Made by a program: the position numbers and the translations under genes. A DNA stretch of 64,000 nucleotides from Microbacterium proteolyticum (GTDB lineage Bacteria > Actinomycetota > Actinomycetes > Actinomycetales > Microbacteriaceae): NCBI RefSeq assembly GCF_030818075.1, contig NZ_JAUSZZ010000001.1:496001-560000 (forward strand), in the 5' to 3' direction. Below, one piece after another: positions 1 through 7,900 of the stretch. The number at the start of each line of letters is the position of its first letter. The stretch's first letter is position 1. Below the pieces are notes generated by a model that saw only the letters and a program-made list of their open reading frames with translations, was not told the origin of the DNA and made no database searches.

Positions 1-190
1 GCGCGAGCAGCTCACCGGCCTGTGCGGCGAGGTCGGCGGGCAGCGCGTGCGAGCCGAGAAGCGCCGCGATGGTCCACAGCAGCGGGCGGTCGAGCGCTGC
101 TGCGAGGTCTGCCCACGAGTGCTCGGACCGTGCGACGGCCCTGCGGACGGTGTCGGTCGCGTGGTCGCGACGTGCATTCCAGTCGGTCAT
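1..190 (-). CDS. cynS: cyanate hydratase (cyanase), N-terminal part only
   Basis: The minus-strand frame reads off the left edge of the window, so only about the first 63 residues are visible. The peptide carries SWADLAAALDRPLLWTIAALL followed by ALPADLAAQAGELLA, matching the N-terminal helical domain of cyanase (E. coli: SFAEIADGTGL, AALLGQQALPADAARLVG). Cyanase converts cyanate plus bicarbonate to ammonia and CO2; the catalytic Arg, Glu and Ser lie beyond the edge and cannot be checked. ATG at 190 is preferred because GGAG lies six bases upstream; an in-frame ATG at 196 directly abuts that GGAG. It is divergent from the PAS-AraC regulator, which probably controls it. A nitrogen-scavenging role fits the purine genes nearby. 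Confidence 0.72.
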   Translation of the reverse strand, partial: MTDWNARRDHATDTVRRAVARSEHSWADLAAALDRPLLWTIAALLGSHALPADLAAQAGELLA

Positions 191-234
191 ATCCATCTCC
201 GTGAAGTCGTGCGATCGGGCGGGTCACCGATCGG

Positions 235-329
235 GTGTGAAGCCCACTGTCGAGGCGAGAGCACCTCCGTCCACAGGCTTTTCCCGCATGTCACCCGACG
301 ATCTGCGCACGGTGAGGCAGGCTTCACAC
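235..329. promoter_or_regulatory. inverted half-sites between cynS and the PAS-AraC gene
   Basis: GTGTGAAGCC at 235-244 and its exact reverse complement GGCTTCACAC at 320-329 lie in the divergent intergenic region, with 75 bases between the arms. Oppositely oriented 10-bp half-sites, one near each promoter, are the geometry expected for an AraC-type regulator acting on both genes. Assignment to the adjacent regulator is inference. Confidence 0.4.
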
Positions 330-384
330 GCACGAAACGACCGGGCAACAGGGGCGCGCCGACACGCCGCCTACCGTGGTGGCC

Positions 385-1128
385 ATGGACGCGGTCACAG
401 ACGGGATGCCGCACGACGCGACGTTTCTGTCGACCGTGCTGCGCGATGCCCCGCTTCCCCTCTGGGTGATCGACGGGCGCGGACGGGTCGCTCTCGCCAA
501 CGACGCCGCCGCCCGCTTCCTCGGCCACCGGCACGGCACCGACCTGCTCGGCGGCGCGAGCCACGACCTCTTGCACCGTCATCGCCCCGACGGGTCGCCG
601 TACCCGAAGCACGAGTGCCCGATCATCCACGCGAAACAGCCGGTCGCCGCCTCGGAGTGGTTCGTCACGCAGGCCGGCGACGTCCGGCCGGTGCGCTGGT
701 CGACGCGGCCCCTGGCCGGCACCGACAACGTGCTGCTGAGCTTCGCGGCGCTGAGCGGGCCCGCGGGCGGCGCGGCTGGTCTCGCACCGGCACCGCGCGA
801 GACCCGGGCGCAGACGCGCGCACGGCTCCTCCACGAGATGAAGCGGTCGATCGCGTCGCGCATGACCGACCCGCTGTTCTCCACCACGACGCTGGCCGCC
901 GACGCCCACCTCTCGGTGCGCTCCGTGCAGGCGATCTTCGCCGAGGCGGGAACCTCGCCCGCCGCCGAGATCCGTCGACACCGGCTGGAGCACGCGCGCG
1001 TGCTGCTCGAGCAGGGCGAGAGCGTGCAGTGGGCGTGCCATGCGTCGGGCTTCCTCGACGCCGACAGCTTCGCGCGGGCCTACCGCCAGCACTTCGGCTT
1101 CGCGCCGAGCCGCACGCGCGAGCCGTAG
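385..1128 (+). CDS. PAS-domain AraC-family transcriptional regulator
   Basis: A 247-residue protein. The first half (LRDAPLPLWVIDGRGRVALANDAAARFLG) is a PAS fold of the kind that binds a small ligand or cofactor. The C-terminal ~100 residues form the double helix-turn-helix of AraC/XylS proteins, with the usual second-helix signature near the end (ACHASGFLDADSFARAYRQHFGFAPS). It probably activates the divergent cyanase gene; the effector is unknown. ATG at 385 is chosen over in-frame GTG at 376 because a -10-like TACCGT (372-377) lies only seven bases upstream and no Shine-Dalgarno is visible, which suggests a leaderless transcript. Confidence 0.85.
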   Translation: MDAVTDGMPHDATFLSTVLRDAPLPLWVIDGRGRVALANDAAARFLGHRHGTDLLGGASHDLLHRHRPDGSPYPKHECPIIHAKQPVAASEWFVTQAGDVRPVRWSTRPLAGTDNVLLSFAALSGPAGGAAGLAPAPRETRAQTRARLLHEMKRSIASRMTDPLFSTTTLAADAHLSVRSVQAIFAEAGTSPAAEIRRHRLEHARVLLEQGESVQWACHASGFLDADSFARAYRQHFGFAPSRTREP

Positions 1129-1590
1129 GGCACCCGCGTTCGACGCGGGCTCGCCCGGGCGCCGTGTCGTTCTCGTCGCCGGTGGCCCGGGCCACTGTCG
1201 TCCTGCCCGCAGGTGGCCCCGGGACCACTTCCACCGCCCCGGGGCCACCCGCTGGACGCCGCGCGGTGACATAAGCCCGCACGAAGCGCGAGCCGCGCGC
1301 CCGCTCACCGCAGGTGGCCCCGGGGCCACTTCCACCGCCCCGGGGCCACGCCACGACACCGCGCCGCGACGCCGCGCGGCAGAAAACGCGCGCCCGCTCA
1401 CCCGCAGGTGACCCCGGGGCCACATCTACCGCCCCGGGGCCACGCCACGACACCGCGCCGCAGAGAACGCGCGCCCGCTTACCGCAGGTGGCCCCGGGGC
1501 CACATCCACCGCCCCGGGGCCACGCCGCGACACGACGCCAGAACACCGCACCGCACCGCACCGCACCGCACCGCACGACATTCTGATCGA
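1129..1590. repeat. gene-free interval with four 40-bp GTGGCCCC/GGGGCCAC repeats
   Basis: Four near-identical 40-bp units lie at 1209-1248, 1310-1349, 1404-1443 and 1494-1533. Each begins GCAGGTGGCCCCGGGGCCAC and ends CGCCCCGGGGCCAC, and the units are 90-101 bp apart with partly conserved spacers. Each unit contains the palindrome GTGGCCCCGGGGCCAC and a second GC-rich palindrome. A short GCACC pentamer run follows at about 1546-1576. I see no gene here. The same unit recurs at 18451-18491 and 21729-21930. Confidence 0.85.
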
Positions 1591-2136
1591 ATGGATGCCA
1601 TGACCACCTCGCTCGCCACCGGCCACGAGCCGCGCCCCGACACCCTCGCCATCCGCCCGGTCGCTCCGGACGAGCACGCCGAGGCGGGACGCCTGACCGC
1701 GGAGGCCTATCGCACCAGCTACGAGGGCCTCACCGAGGGGTACCTCGCGTCGCTGGCCGATGTCGAGGGCCGCGTCGCGCAGGGCGAGGTGTGGGTCGCG
1801 CTCGACGGCGACGAGCTGGTGGGAACCGTCTGGGTTCCCCGCCCCGGCGGGCGCCTCTCGCCGCTGGCACAGGAGGGCGAGCTCGACTTCCGCCAGCTCG
1901 CGGTCGCCCCGTCCGCCCGCGGGCGCGGAGTCGGCGAGGCGCTGACGCGGCACGTGATGGCCCTCGCGCGCGAGCGCGGCGCGGATCGTGTGGTCATGAA
2001 CAGCGGCGCCGAGATGCTCGGTGCGCACGCGCTCTATCTGAAGCTCGGATTCCGACGGATGCCCGAGCGCGAGTACCCGGTCGAGGTGGCGCCCGGGCGG
2101 TTCCTCGACCTGTGGGCGTTCGGCTACGACCTCTGA
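1591..2136 (+). CDS. GNAT-family N-acetyltransferase
   Basis: 181 residues with the GNAT fold: an N-terminal strand-helix (LAIRPVAPDEHAEAGRLTAEAY), a central motif with the acetyl-CoA pyrophosphate loop (LAVAPSARGRGVGEALTRHV, i.e. R/Q-x-x-G-x-G/A), and the C-terminal HALYLKLGFRRM segment. It should transfer an acetyl group from acetyl-CoA to an amine; the substrate cannot be told. ATG at 1591 is chosen because a -10-like CATTCT (1579-1584) lies six bases upstream, consistent with a leaderless start; ATG at 1600 is the alternative. It stands alone between the repeat array and the convergent folate-reductase-like gene. Confidence 0.85.
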   Translation: MDAMTTSLATGHEPRPDTLAIRPVAPDEHAEAGRLTAEAYRTSYEGLTEGYLASLADVEGRVAQGEVWVALDGDELVGTVWVPRPGGRLSPLAQEGELDFRQLAVAPSARGRGVGEALTRHVMALARERGADRVVMNSGAEMLGAHALYLKLGFRRMPEREYPVEVAPGRFLDLWAFGYDL

Positions 2137-2179
2137 CCTCACGCGGAGCAGGGGTCGCTCGACCGGGAGGAACCGCCCG

Positions 2180-3202
2180 TCAGCGCAACCGCCGCGCGAT
2201 CTCCGCCAGCGCCTCCGCGAACGCCTCCTCGCCGCCGTCGCGCCCGCCCGAGAGGTTGACGCCCACGACTCCCGGCAGCGCGAGCATCTCCTCGGCGAGC
2301 GCGACGGCCAGGGCGATACCCTCGGCGCGCGGGTCGCGGGCTCCGCGCACGCGGGCGAGGAACCCGTCCGGCAGCACGAGCGTCGTGAACGACTCGAGCA
2401 GGTCGGCGGAGGCGTGGTCGACGACGACCGGCACGCACGGGATGTAGCGGATGCCGTCGCCCACCTCGTCGATGAACCGGGCGACCGCACCCGCCCCACC
2501 GGCGTGGTTGACGAAGCAGACGTCGGCGCCCGCCCGCTGCTTCTCGCGCAGGCGCGCCGCCCGTCGGTCGACGGGAGGGGCCGCGGGGGACGCGGCGACC
2601 GACACGACGTGCCCGGCCGCCCGGGCCAGCGCCGTCGCCTCCGTGGAGTCGAGGTCGAACACCGGCGCCGCGTCCGGGCGGTGCCCCGTGCGGGTGTGGT
2701 CCCCGGTCACGCAGTGCACCCCGGCCACCCCCTCCACGGCGAGGGCGGCCAGCTCGCCCTCGATCGCGACGCGGTTGCGGTCGCGCATGTTCAGCCCGGT
2801 CCATACGCGCAGCCCTCGTCGCTGCAGCAGGTGCGCGCGGTAGGCGGGCGGGAACTGCACGCGCGCGCTCCCCGCGTCGCCCGCGAGCACGGCATCCACT
2901 TCTCCGCCGAGGATGCCCGCGCACGCGTCGATGGATGCCACGCTCAACGCGCGCGCGGGGAGGTCGGCGATCACCCACGGGCGTGTGCCGAGGGAAGCGA
3001 GGGTGGCGGACGCGGCGGCGGTACGGCCGGCGACGGCCGGGACGGTCGCGCGGTCGACACCCGTCCACGGCACGGTCGGGCGGGCGAGGAATGCGCAGCG
3101 ATGATCGGCGTCGATCTCGCAGGAGCCGTCGAAGCCGACGCCGCCGCAGGGCCCGTACTCCATGCGCTTGGGGCACGCGGCGATGACGGGCAGCACGGTC
3201 AT
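2180..3202 (-). CDS. methylenetetrahydrofolate reductase-like protein
   Basis: 340 residues. The N-terminus carries CPKRMEYGPCGGVGFDGSCE, the cysteine-rich signature of the MTHFR C-terminal domain family (PF12225-like, from memory). The rest resembles the TIM-barrel methylene-THF reductase fold (VWTGLNMRDRNRVAIEGELAAL, CVTGDHTRTGHRPDA, VFDLDSTEATAL). The order is unusual: the CxxxMxYGPCGG motif sits at the extreme N-terminus ahead of a divergent barrel. A role in one-carbon transfer or demethylation is plausible but not shown. A TACACT -10 lies seven bases before the ATG at 3202, so it is probably leaderless. It is divergent from the PNPOx/xanthine dehydrogenase operon. Confidence 0.65.
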   Translation of the reverse strand: MTVLPVIAACPKRMEYGPCGGVGFDGSCEIDADHRCAFLARPTVPWTGVDRATVPAVAGRTAAASATLASLGTRPWVIADLPARALSVASIDACAGILGGEVDAVLAGDAGSARVQFPPAYRAHLLQRRGLRVWTGLNMRDRNRVAIEGELAALAVEGVAGVHCVTGDHTRTGHRPDAAPVFDLDSTEATALARAAGHVVSVAASPAAPPVDRRAARLREKQRAGADVCFVNHAGGAGAVARFIDEVGDGIRYIPCVPVVVDHASADLLESFTTLVLPDGFLARVRGARDPRAEGIALAVALAEEMLALPGVVGVNLSGGRDGGEEAFAEALAEIARRLR

Positions 3203-3225
3203 GTCGGGAAGTGTAGGAAGCGCGT

Positions 3226-3263
3226 GTTTCCGCGAATGTTCGTGGCGGCAACACTGCGGAAAC
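3226..3263. promoter_or_regulatory. nested inverted repeat in the divergent 3.2-kb promoter region
   Basis: GTTTCCGC at 3226-3233 is repeated inverted as GCGGAAAC at 3256-3263, extending imperfectly outward (GCG...CGC). A smaller TGTT...AACA dyad lies between the arms. The element lies between the folate-reductase-like gene and the PNPOx/xanthine dehydrogenase operon and could be a shared operator. The binding protein is unknown. Confidence 0.4.
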
Positions 3264-3311
3264 GCGCGCTCCGTACGCTCGTCGATACCCGCAGCAACCC
3301 CGGAGGTCGGC

Positions 3312-3926
3312 ATGATCACGGCAGGCACCACGTTCGGCTCCGATGTCGACGACATCCACACGCTCGTCGACGACCCGTTCGGCCTGATGCTGCAATGGCT
3401 GCCCCCGCACGACAGCGAGCTGCGTCCGCTGGCGTCGCTCGCCACCATCGGGCGCGACGGCCTCCCCTCACTGCGGCACGTGCTCGTGAGCGACCGCGAC
3501 CACACGGGTCTGTACTTCCACACCGACTCCGCCAGCGCGAAGGTCGCGCAGATCGCCGCCAACCCGGTCGCGGCGATGTCGATCGCCTGGCCCGACCTCA
3601 GCAGGCAGCTCGTCGTACGCGGCATCGTGGAGCGCGTGAGCGCCGCCGACGCGGCCGCGACCTACGCCCAGCGCTCGCGCTACCTGCAACTGCTCGCGTG
3701 GCTCAACACCGACGAGAACGCCCGTCTGCCCGAGACGGAGCGACACCACCTGTGGGCCGAGTTCGACGAGTCGCACCCCACGTTGACCCCTCCGCCGCGG
3801 TGGGTGGGCTTCCGCGTGCGTCCGGTGACCTTCGCCTTCTGGCGCGGCGACCCGCTCGGGCAGAGCACGCGTCAGCACTACCGCCTCGAGAACGGTCGGT
3901 GGTCGGGCAGAATCGTCGCGGGCTGA
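3312..3926 (+). CDS. pyridoxamine 5'-phosphate oxidase-family flavoprotein
   Basis: 204 residues with the split-barrel FMN-binding fold of PNPOx-like proteins. It has an N-terminal ASLATIGRDGLPSLRHVLVS strand pair, then GLYFHTDSASAKVAQIAANPVAAMSIAW, and a PdxH-like C-terminus (WVGFRVRPVTFAFWRG). It is probably an FMN-dependent oxidoreductase. True PdxH activity is not certain, because the terminal Arg/Tyr region is modified. ATG at 3312 has GGAGG at 3302-3306. Only three bases separate it from the xanthine dehydrogenase FAD-subunit gene, so it appears to be the first gene of that operon, an unusual partner for a molybdenum hydroxylase. Confidence 0.8.
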   Translation: MITAGTTFGSDVDDIHTLVDDPFGLMLQWLPPHDSELRPLASLATIGRDGLPSLRHVLVSDRDHTGLYFHTDSASAKVAQIAANPVAAMSIAWPDLSRQLVVRGIVERVSAADAAATYAQRSRYLQLLAWLNTDENARLPETERHHLWAEFDESHPTLTPPPRWVGFRVRPVTFAFWRGDPLGQSTRQHYRLENGRWSGRIVAG

Positions 3927-3929
3927 CGC

Positions 3930-4763
3930 ATGGACATCACCACGATCACCTCTTTCCGCTCGGCGCGCACGCGCGACGACCTCGCCCTCGCACCCGGCGA
4001 AGTCGTCATGGCGGGCGGCACCTGGCTGATGAGCGAGCCGCAGCCCGGAACCACGGGGTTCGTCGACCTCACCACCCTCGAGTGGCCCGACATCGAGATC
4101 ACCGACGAGGGGCTGCGCATCGGCGCGACCTGCACGATCGCGCGCCTGCTGGCGTGGGTCGAGCACGAGGCGCCCGCGGCCTGGACCTCGCTCGCCCTCG
4201 CCCGCCCCTCCGCCGACGCGCTGCTGGCGTCGTTCAAGATCTGGAACACCGCCACCGTCGGCGGCAACGTCTGCCAGGCGTTCGCGGCGGGAGCGATGAT
4301 CGCGATGCTCTCGACCCTGGATGCCACGGCCCTGGTGTGGACGCCCGACGGCGGCGAGCGCCGAATCGCCGTGGCCGACCTCGTCGTCGACAACGCCGCG
4401 ACCTCCCTCGCCCCGGGCGAGGTGGTGCGCGCCCTCGACGTCCCGGCGCGCGCCCTCGCGTCCCGGGTGGGCCTGCAGAAGATCGCGCTGGCCGAGCTCG
4501 GTCGATCGGGTGCCGTCGTCACCGCCCGAGTCGACCCCGACGGCTCGGCGGTCTTCGTGGTCACGGCGGCGGTGCGCCGACCCCGCGTGCTGCGATTCGG
4601 TCGCATCCCCGGCGCCGGGGAGCTGCGGGATGCCGTGGCCACCGCGCACGACTTCTACACCGACCCGTTGGGCAGTGCCGACTGGCGGCGGGGCGTGAGC
4701 GTGGTACTCGCGGAGCGGGTGCGCCAGGGGCTCGCGCGCACGCTGCAGGAGGGCGCGGCGTGA
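3930..4763 (+). CDS. xanthine dehydrogenase, FAD-binding subunit
   Basis: 277 residues of the CO-dehydrogenase medium-subunit/XdhB type. The FAD pyrophosphate motif MAGGTWLMSE is near residues 27-36, and the second flavin motif FKIWNTATVGGNVCQAFAAG is near 103-122. The subunit passes electrons from the iron-sulphur centres to NAD+ in the three-part molybdenum hydroxylase that oxidises hypoxanthine and xanthine to urate. The usual partners follow as one fused gene at 4906. It begins three bases after the PNPOx-like gene. Within this ureide cluster xanthine is the obvious substrate, although sequence alone cannot exclude another N-heterocycle. Confidence 0.88.
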   Translation: MDITTITSFRSARTRDDLALAPGEVVMAGGTWLMSEPQPGTTGFVDLTTLEWPDIEITDEGLRIGATCTIARLLAWVEHEAPAAWTSLALARPSADALLASFKIWNTATVGGNVCQAFAAGAMIAMLSTLDATALVWTPDGGERRIAVADLVVDNAATSLAPGEVVRALDVPARALASRVGLQKIALAELGRSGAVVTARVDPDGSAVFVVTAAVRRPRVLRFGRIPGAGELRDAVATAHDFYTDPLGSADWRRGVSVVLAERVRQGLARTLQEGAA

Positions 4764-4909
4764 CCGCCGGATCCGGCGCCGTGCCGAATTCCGGAGGATC
4801 CGTCACCGAGTCCCGCGCGACCCCCCACGACGCGTCCCCCATCGACCAGAACACCGGAGTACGGCACGCTCGCCGGCGAGCTGCCCTCCGTCGAGGAGCC
4901 ATCACGTGA
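4760..4909 (+). CDS. possible short coupling ORF between xanthine dehydrogenase genes
   Basis: A 49-codon frame starts at GTG 4760, overlapping the stop of the FAD subunit gene (GTGA), and ends with a TGA that overlaps the GTG start of the next gene (GTGA at 4906-4909). The peptide is low in hydrophobic residues and resembles nothing I know. It may only keep ribosomes moving between two subunit genes that are otherwise 142 bases apart, or may be chance. Confidence 0.25.
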   Translation: MTAGSGAVPNSGGSVTESRATPHDASPIDQNTGVRHARRRAALRRGAIT

Positions 4910-7900
4910 GATTCGAGGTCAACGGCATCCCCATCGAGGCGGATCCGAGGCCGGGTCAGAGTGCGCGCACACTGCTGCGCGAAACCGGCCATGTCGAGGT
5001 GAAGAAGGGCTGCGACGCGGGCGACTGCGGCGCGTGCTCGGTGCTGCTCGACGGCACGCCGACCCACTCGTGCATCATTCCGGCGATGCGCTTGAACGGG
5101 CGCGCGATCACCACCGCCGCGGGACTCGCCCCCGCTGACGAGCTCCACCCCGTGCAGGAGGCGCTGGCGAACGGCTTCGGCTTCCAGTGCGGCTTCTGCA
5201 CGCCGGGCATGAGCGTGACCGCCTCGACGCTGGCATCCGGCGACCTCGACGATCTCGACCGCCGGATGAAGGGCAACCTCTGCCGCTGCACCGGGTACCG
5301 CCCGATCCGCGACGCCATCCGCGCGTCGGTGCTCGGGCCCGTGCGCGAGACCGGCCCCCGGTGCGACACCGCCCCCGCGGGCGGCGCCCCCCGCGTCTGC
5401 GGCGACGGCACCGACGCTGACTTGCGGCATATGCACGCCGACGACGCGACCGCACGTACACACCCCGCAAGTCACCAGGGTGCCGGCGAGGGCACCGACG
5501 CTGACTTGCGGCATATGCACGCCCAGGACGCGGCCGCACGTACATATGGCGCAAGTCACCAGGGTGTCGGCGAGGCCGACGACGCCGGACCGAGTGCGGG
5601 GGCCGGGCCGAGTGCGGGGGCCGGGCCGAGTGCGGGGGCCGGGCCGAGTGCGGGCACCGGGCGGATCGGCACCTCGACCGTGCCCGAGGCCGCGCGCCGC
5701 ATCGTGCAAGGCCGTGAGCCGTTCACCTTCGACAAGCCCGTCCCCGGCGGACCGCCGCTCGTGCTGCGCGTGGTCACCTCGCCGCACGCGCACGCGCGCA
5801 TCGTGTCGATCGACACCGCGGCCGCCCTCGCGGTCCCCGGCGTCGTCGCCGTCTTCACGCACGAAGACGTCCCCGACGTGCGGTACTCCACGGGCCGCCA
5901 CGAGCACCGCACCGACGATCCCGACGACACCCGCATGCTCGACGACGTCGTCCGTCACGTCGGCCAGCGCGTCGCCGCGGTGATCGGCGAGACCGCGGAG
6001 GCCGCGGACGCCGGATGCCGCGCGGTGCTCGTCACGTACGACGTGCTGCCCGCGGTGTTCGATCCGGAGGAGGCCCGCCGCCCGGGTGCGCCGCTGCTGC
6101 ACCCCGACCGCACTCCCGAGGAGCGCGTCCTCGCAGCCGGGCGCAACGTCGTCGCCGGATTCCACACCGGCCACGGCGGCGACATCGACGCGGCTCTCGC
6201 CGCCAGCCATACGACCGTGACGGGTGAATGGCGTTCGTCGCGCGTCACCCACGCGGCCCTCGAGACGCACGGCGCCGTCGGGTGGCTCGACGACGACGGG
6301 CGGCTCGTCATCCGCTCCTCCACGCAGGTACCGTTCCTCGCGCGCGACGAGCTCGCCCACATCTTCGGCCTGGAACGCGACCGGGTTCGCGTCTTCGCGG
6401 CACGAGTCGGCGGCGGCTTCGGCGGCAAGCAGGAGATCTTCACCGAAGACCTCACGGCCCTGGCCGTGCTGAAGCTCGGCCGCCCCGTCGCCTACGAGTT
6501 CTCGCGCACCGATCAGTTCGTGCGGGCATCGCTGCGGCATCCCATGCGCGTGCGGGTGACCCTCGGATCGGATGCCGGGGGCACCCTCACCGCGATGAAG
6601 CTCGACGTGCTCAGCGACACCGGCGCGTACGGCAACCACGCGATCGGTGTGCTGTTCCACTCGTGCGCGGAGTCGACGACGCTGTACCGGGTGCCGGTGA
6701 AGTGGATCGACGCCGAGGCGGTGTACACGAACAACCCGCCGTCGGGCGCGTTCCGCGGCTACGGACTCGGGCAGGTGGTCTTCGCGGTCGAGTCGGCTCT
6801 CGATGCGCTCGCGCTCGAGCTGGACATCGACCCGTTCGACCTCCGCCGCATCAACGCCGTCCGCGCGGGCCATCCGCTGCACCCCGACGACGACGAGAAG
6901 TACGAAGAGGATCTGATCTGGGGCAGTTACGGCCTCGACCAGTGCCTCGACCTCGCGCAGAACGCCCTCGAGCGCGGCAACGGCGTCGAGGCACCCGAGG
7001 GGTGGCTCGTGGGCGAGGGCATGGCCGCGGCGATGATCGCGACCATGGCGCCGCGCGGGCACATCGCGCACACCACGGCGACCCTGCGCCCCGACGGCAC
7101 GTACCTGCTGCGCGTCGGCACGGCCGAGTTCGGCAACGGCACCTCGACCGTGCACCGTCAGATCGCGGCGACAGTGCTCGACGCGCCCCTCGACCGCCTC
7201 GAGCTCTGGGCCGCCGACACCGACGCCGTGCGGCACGACACCGGCGCCTTCGCCTCGGCCGGAACGGTCGTCGCGGGCAAGGCGCTCTTCGGTGCGTGCG
7301 CGGCACTGCGACGACGGATGGCGGAGATCGCGGCGGAGTTGGCGGGAGCGGATGCCGCGGGCGCCGAGCTCGTGGCATCCGGAGTCCTGGTGGGGGGCGA
7401 GGTCGTCACCTGGGCGCGGATCATCGCCGCCGCACCCGCCGGGTACGTCAGCCCCGAGGGACTGACCGCCGACGGCGCGGAGTACGGCGATCTCCGATCG
7501 CTCGCGTTCAACGTGCACGCGGCGCGCGTGGCGGTCGACCCCGAGACGGGCACCGTCAAGGTCCTGCAGTCCATTCAGTCCGCCGACGCCGGCGTCGTCA
7601 TCAACCCGGCGCAGTGCCGCGGCCAGGTCGAGGGCGGCGTCGCGCAGGCGCTCGGCGGAGCACTGTACGAGGAGGTGTACGTCGAGGACGGCGTGGTGCA
7701 GAACCCGGTGTTCCGCACGTACCGTGTGCCGCAGTTCGCCGACGTCCCCGACACCGAGGTGTACTTCGCCGACACGGACGACAGCCTCGGTCCGTTCGGG
7801 GCGAAGTCGATGAGCGAATCACCCTACAACCCGGTGGGAGCGGCGATCGGCAACGCCGTGTCTCGCGCCCTCGGGCGCCGCGGGTATGAATTGCCGTTCT

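Noticed and set aside
69..1274. Long plus-strand frame across the cyanase/AraC promoter region
   Set aside because: It is in a different frame from the PAS-AraC protein, is Arg-rich and spans the regulatory region; no homology is apparent.
4561..7518. Very long open frame (985 codons) antisense to xanthine dehydrogenase
   Set aside because: It is an effect of high GC and codon bias on the opposite strand; the composition is Arg/Gly/His-rich with no domain, while the sense strand encodes a clear enzyme.
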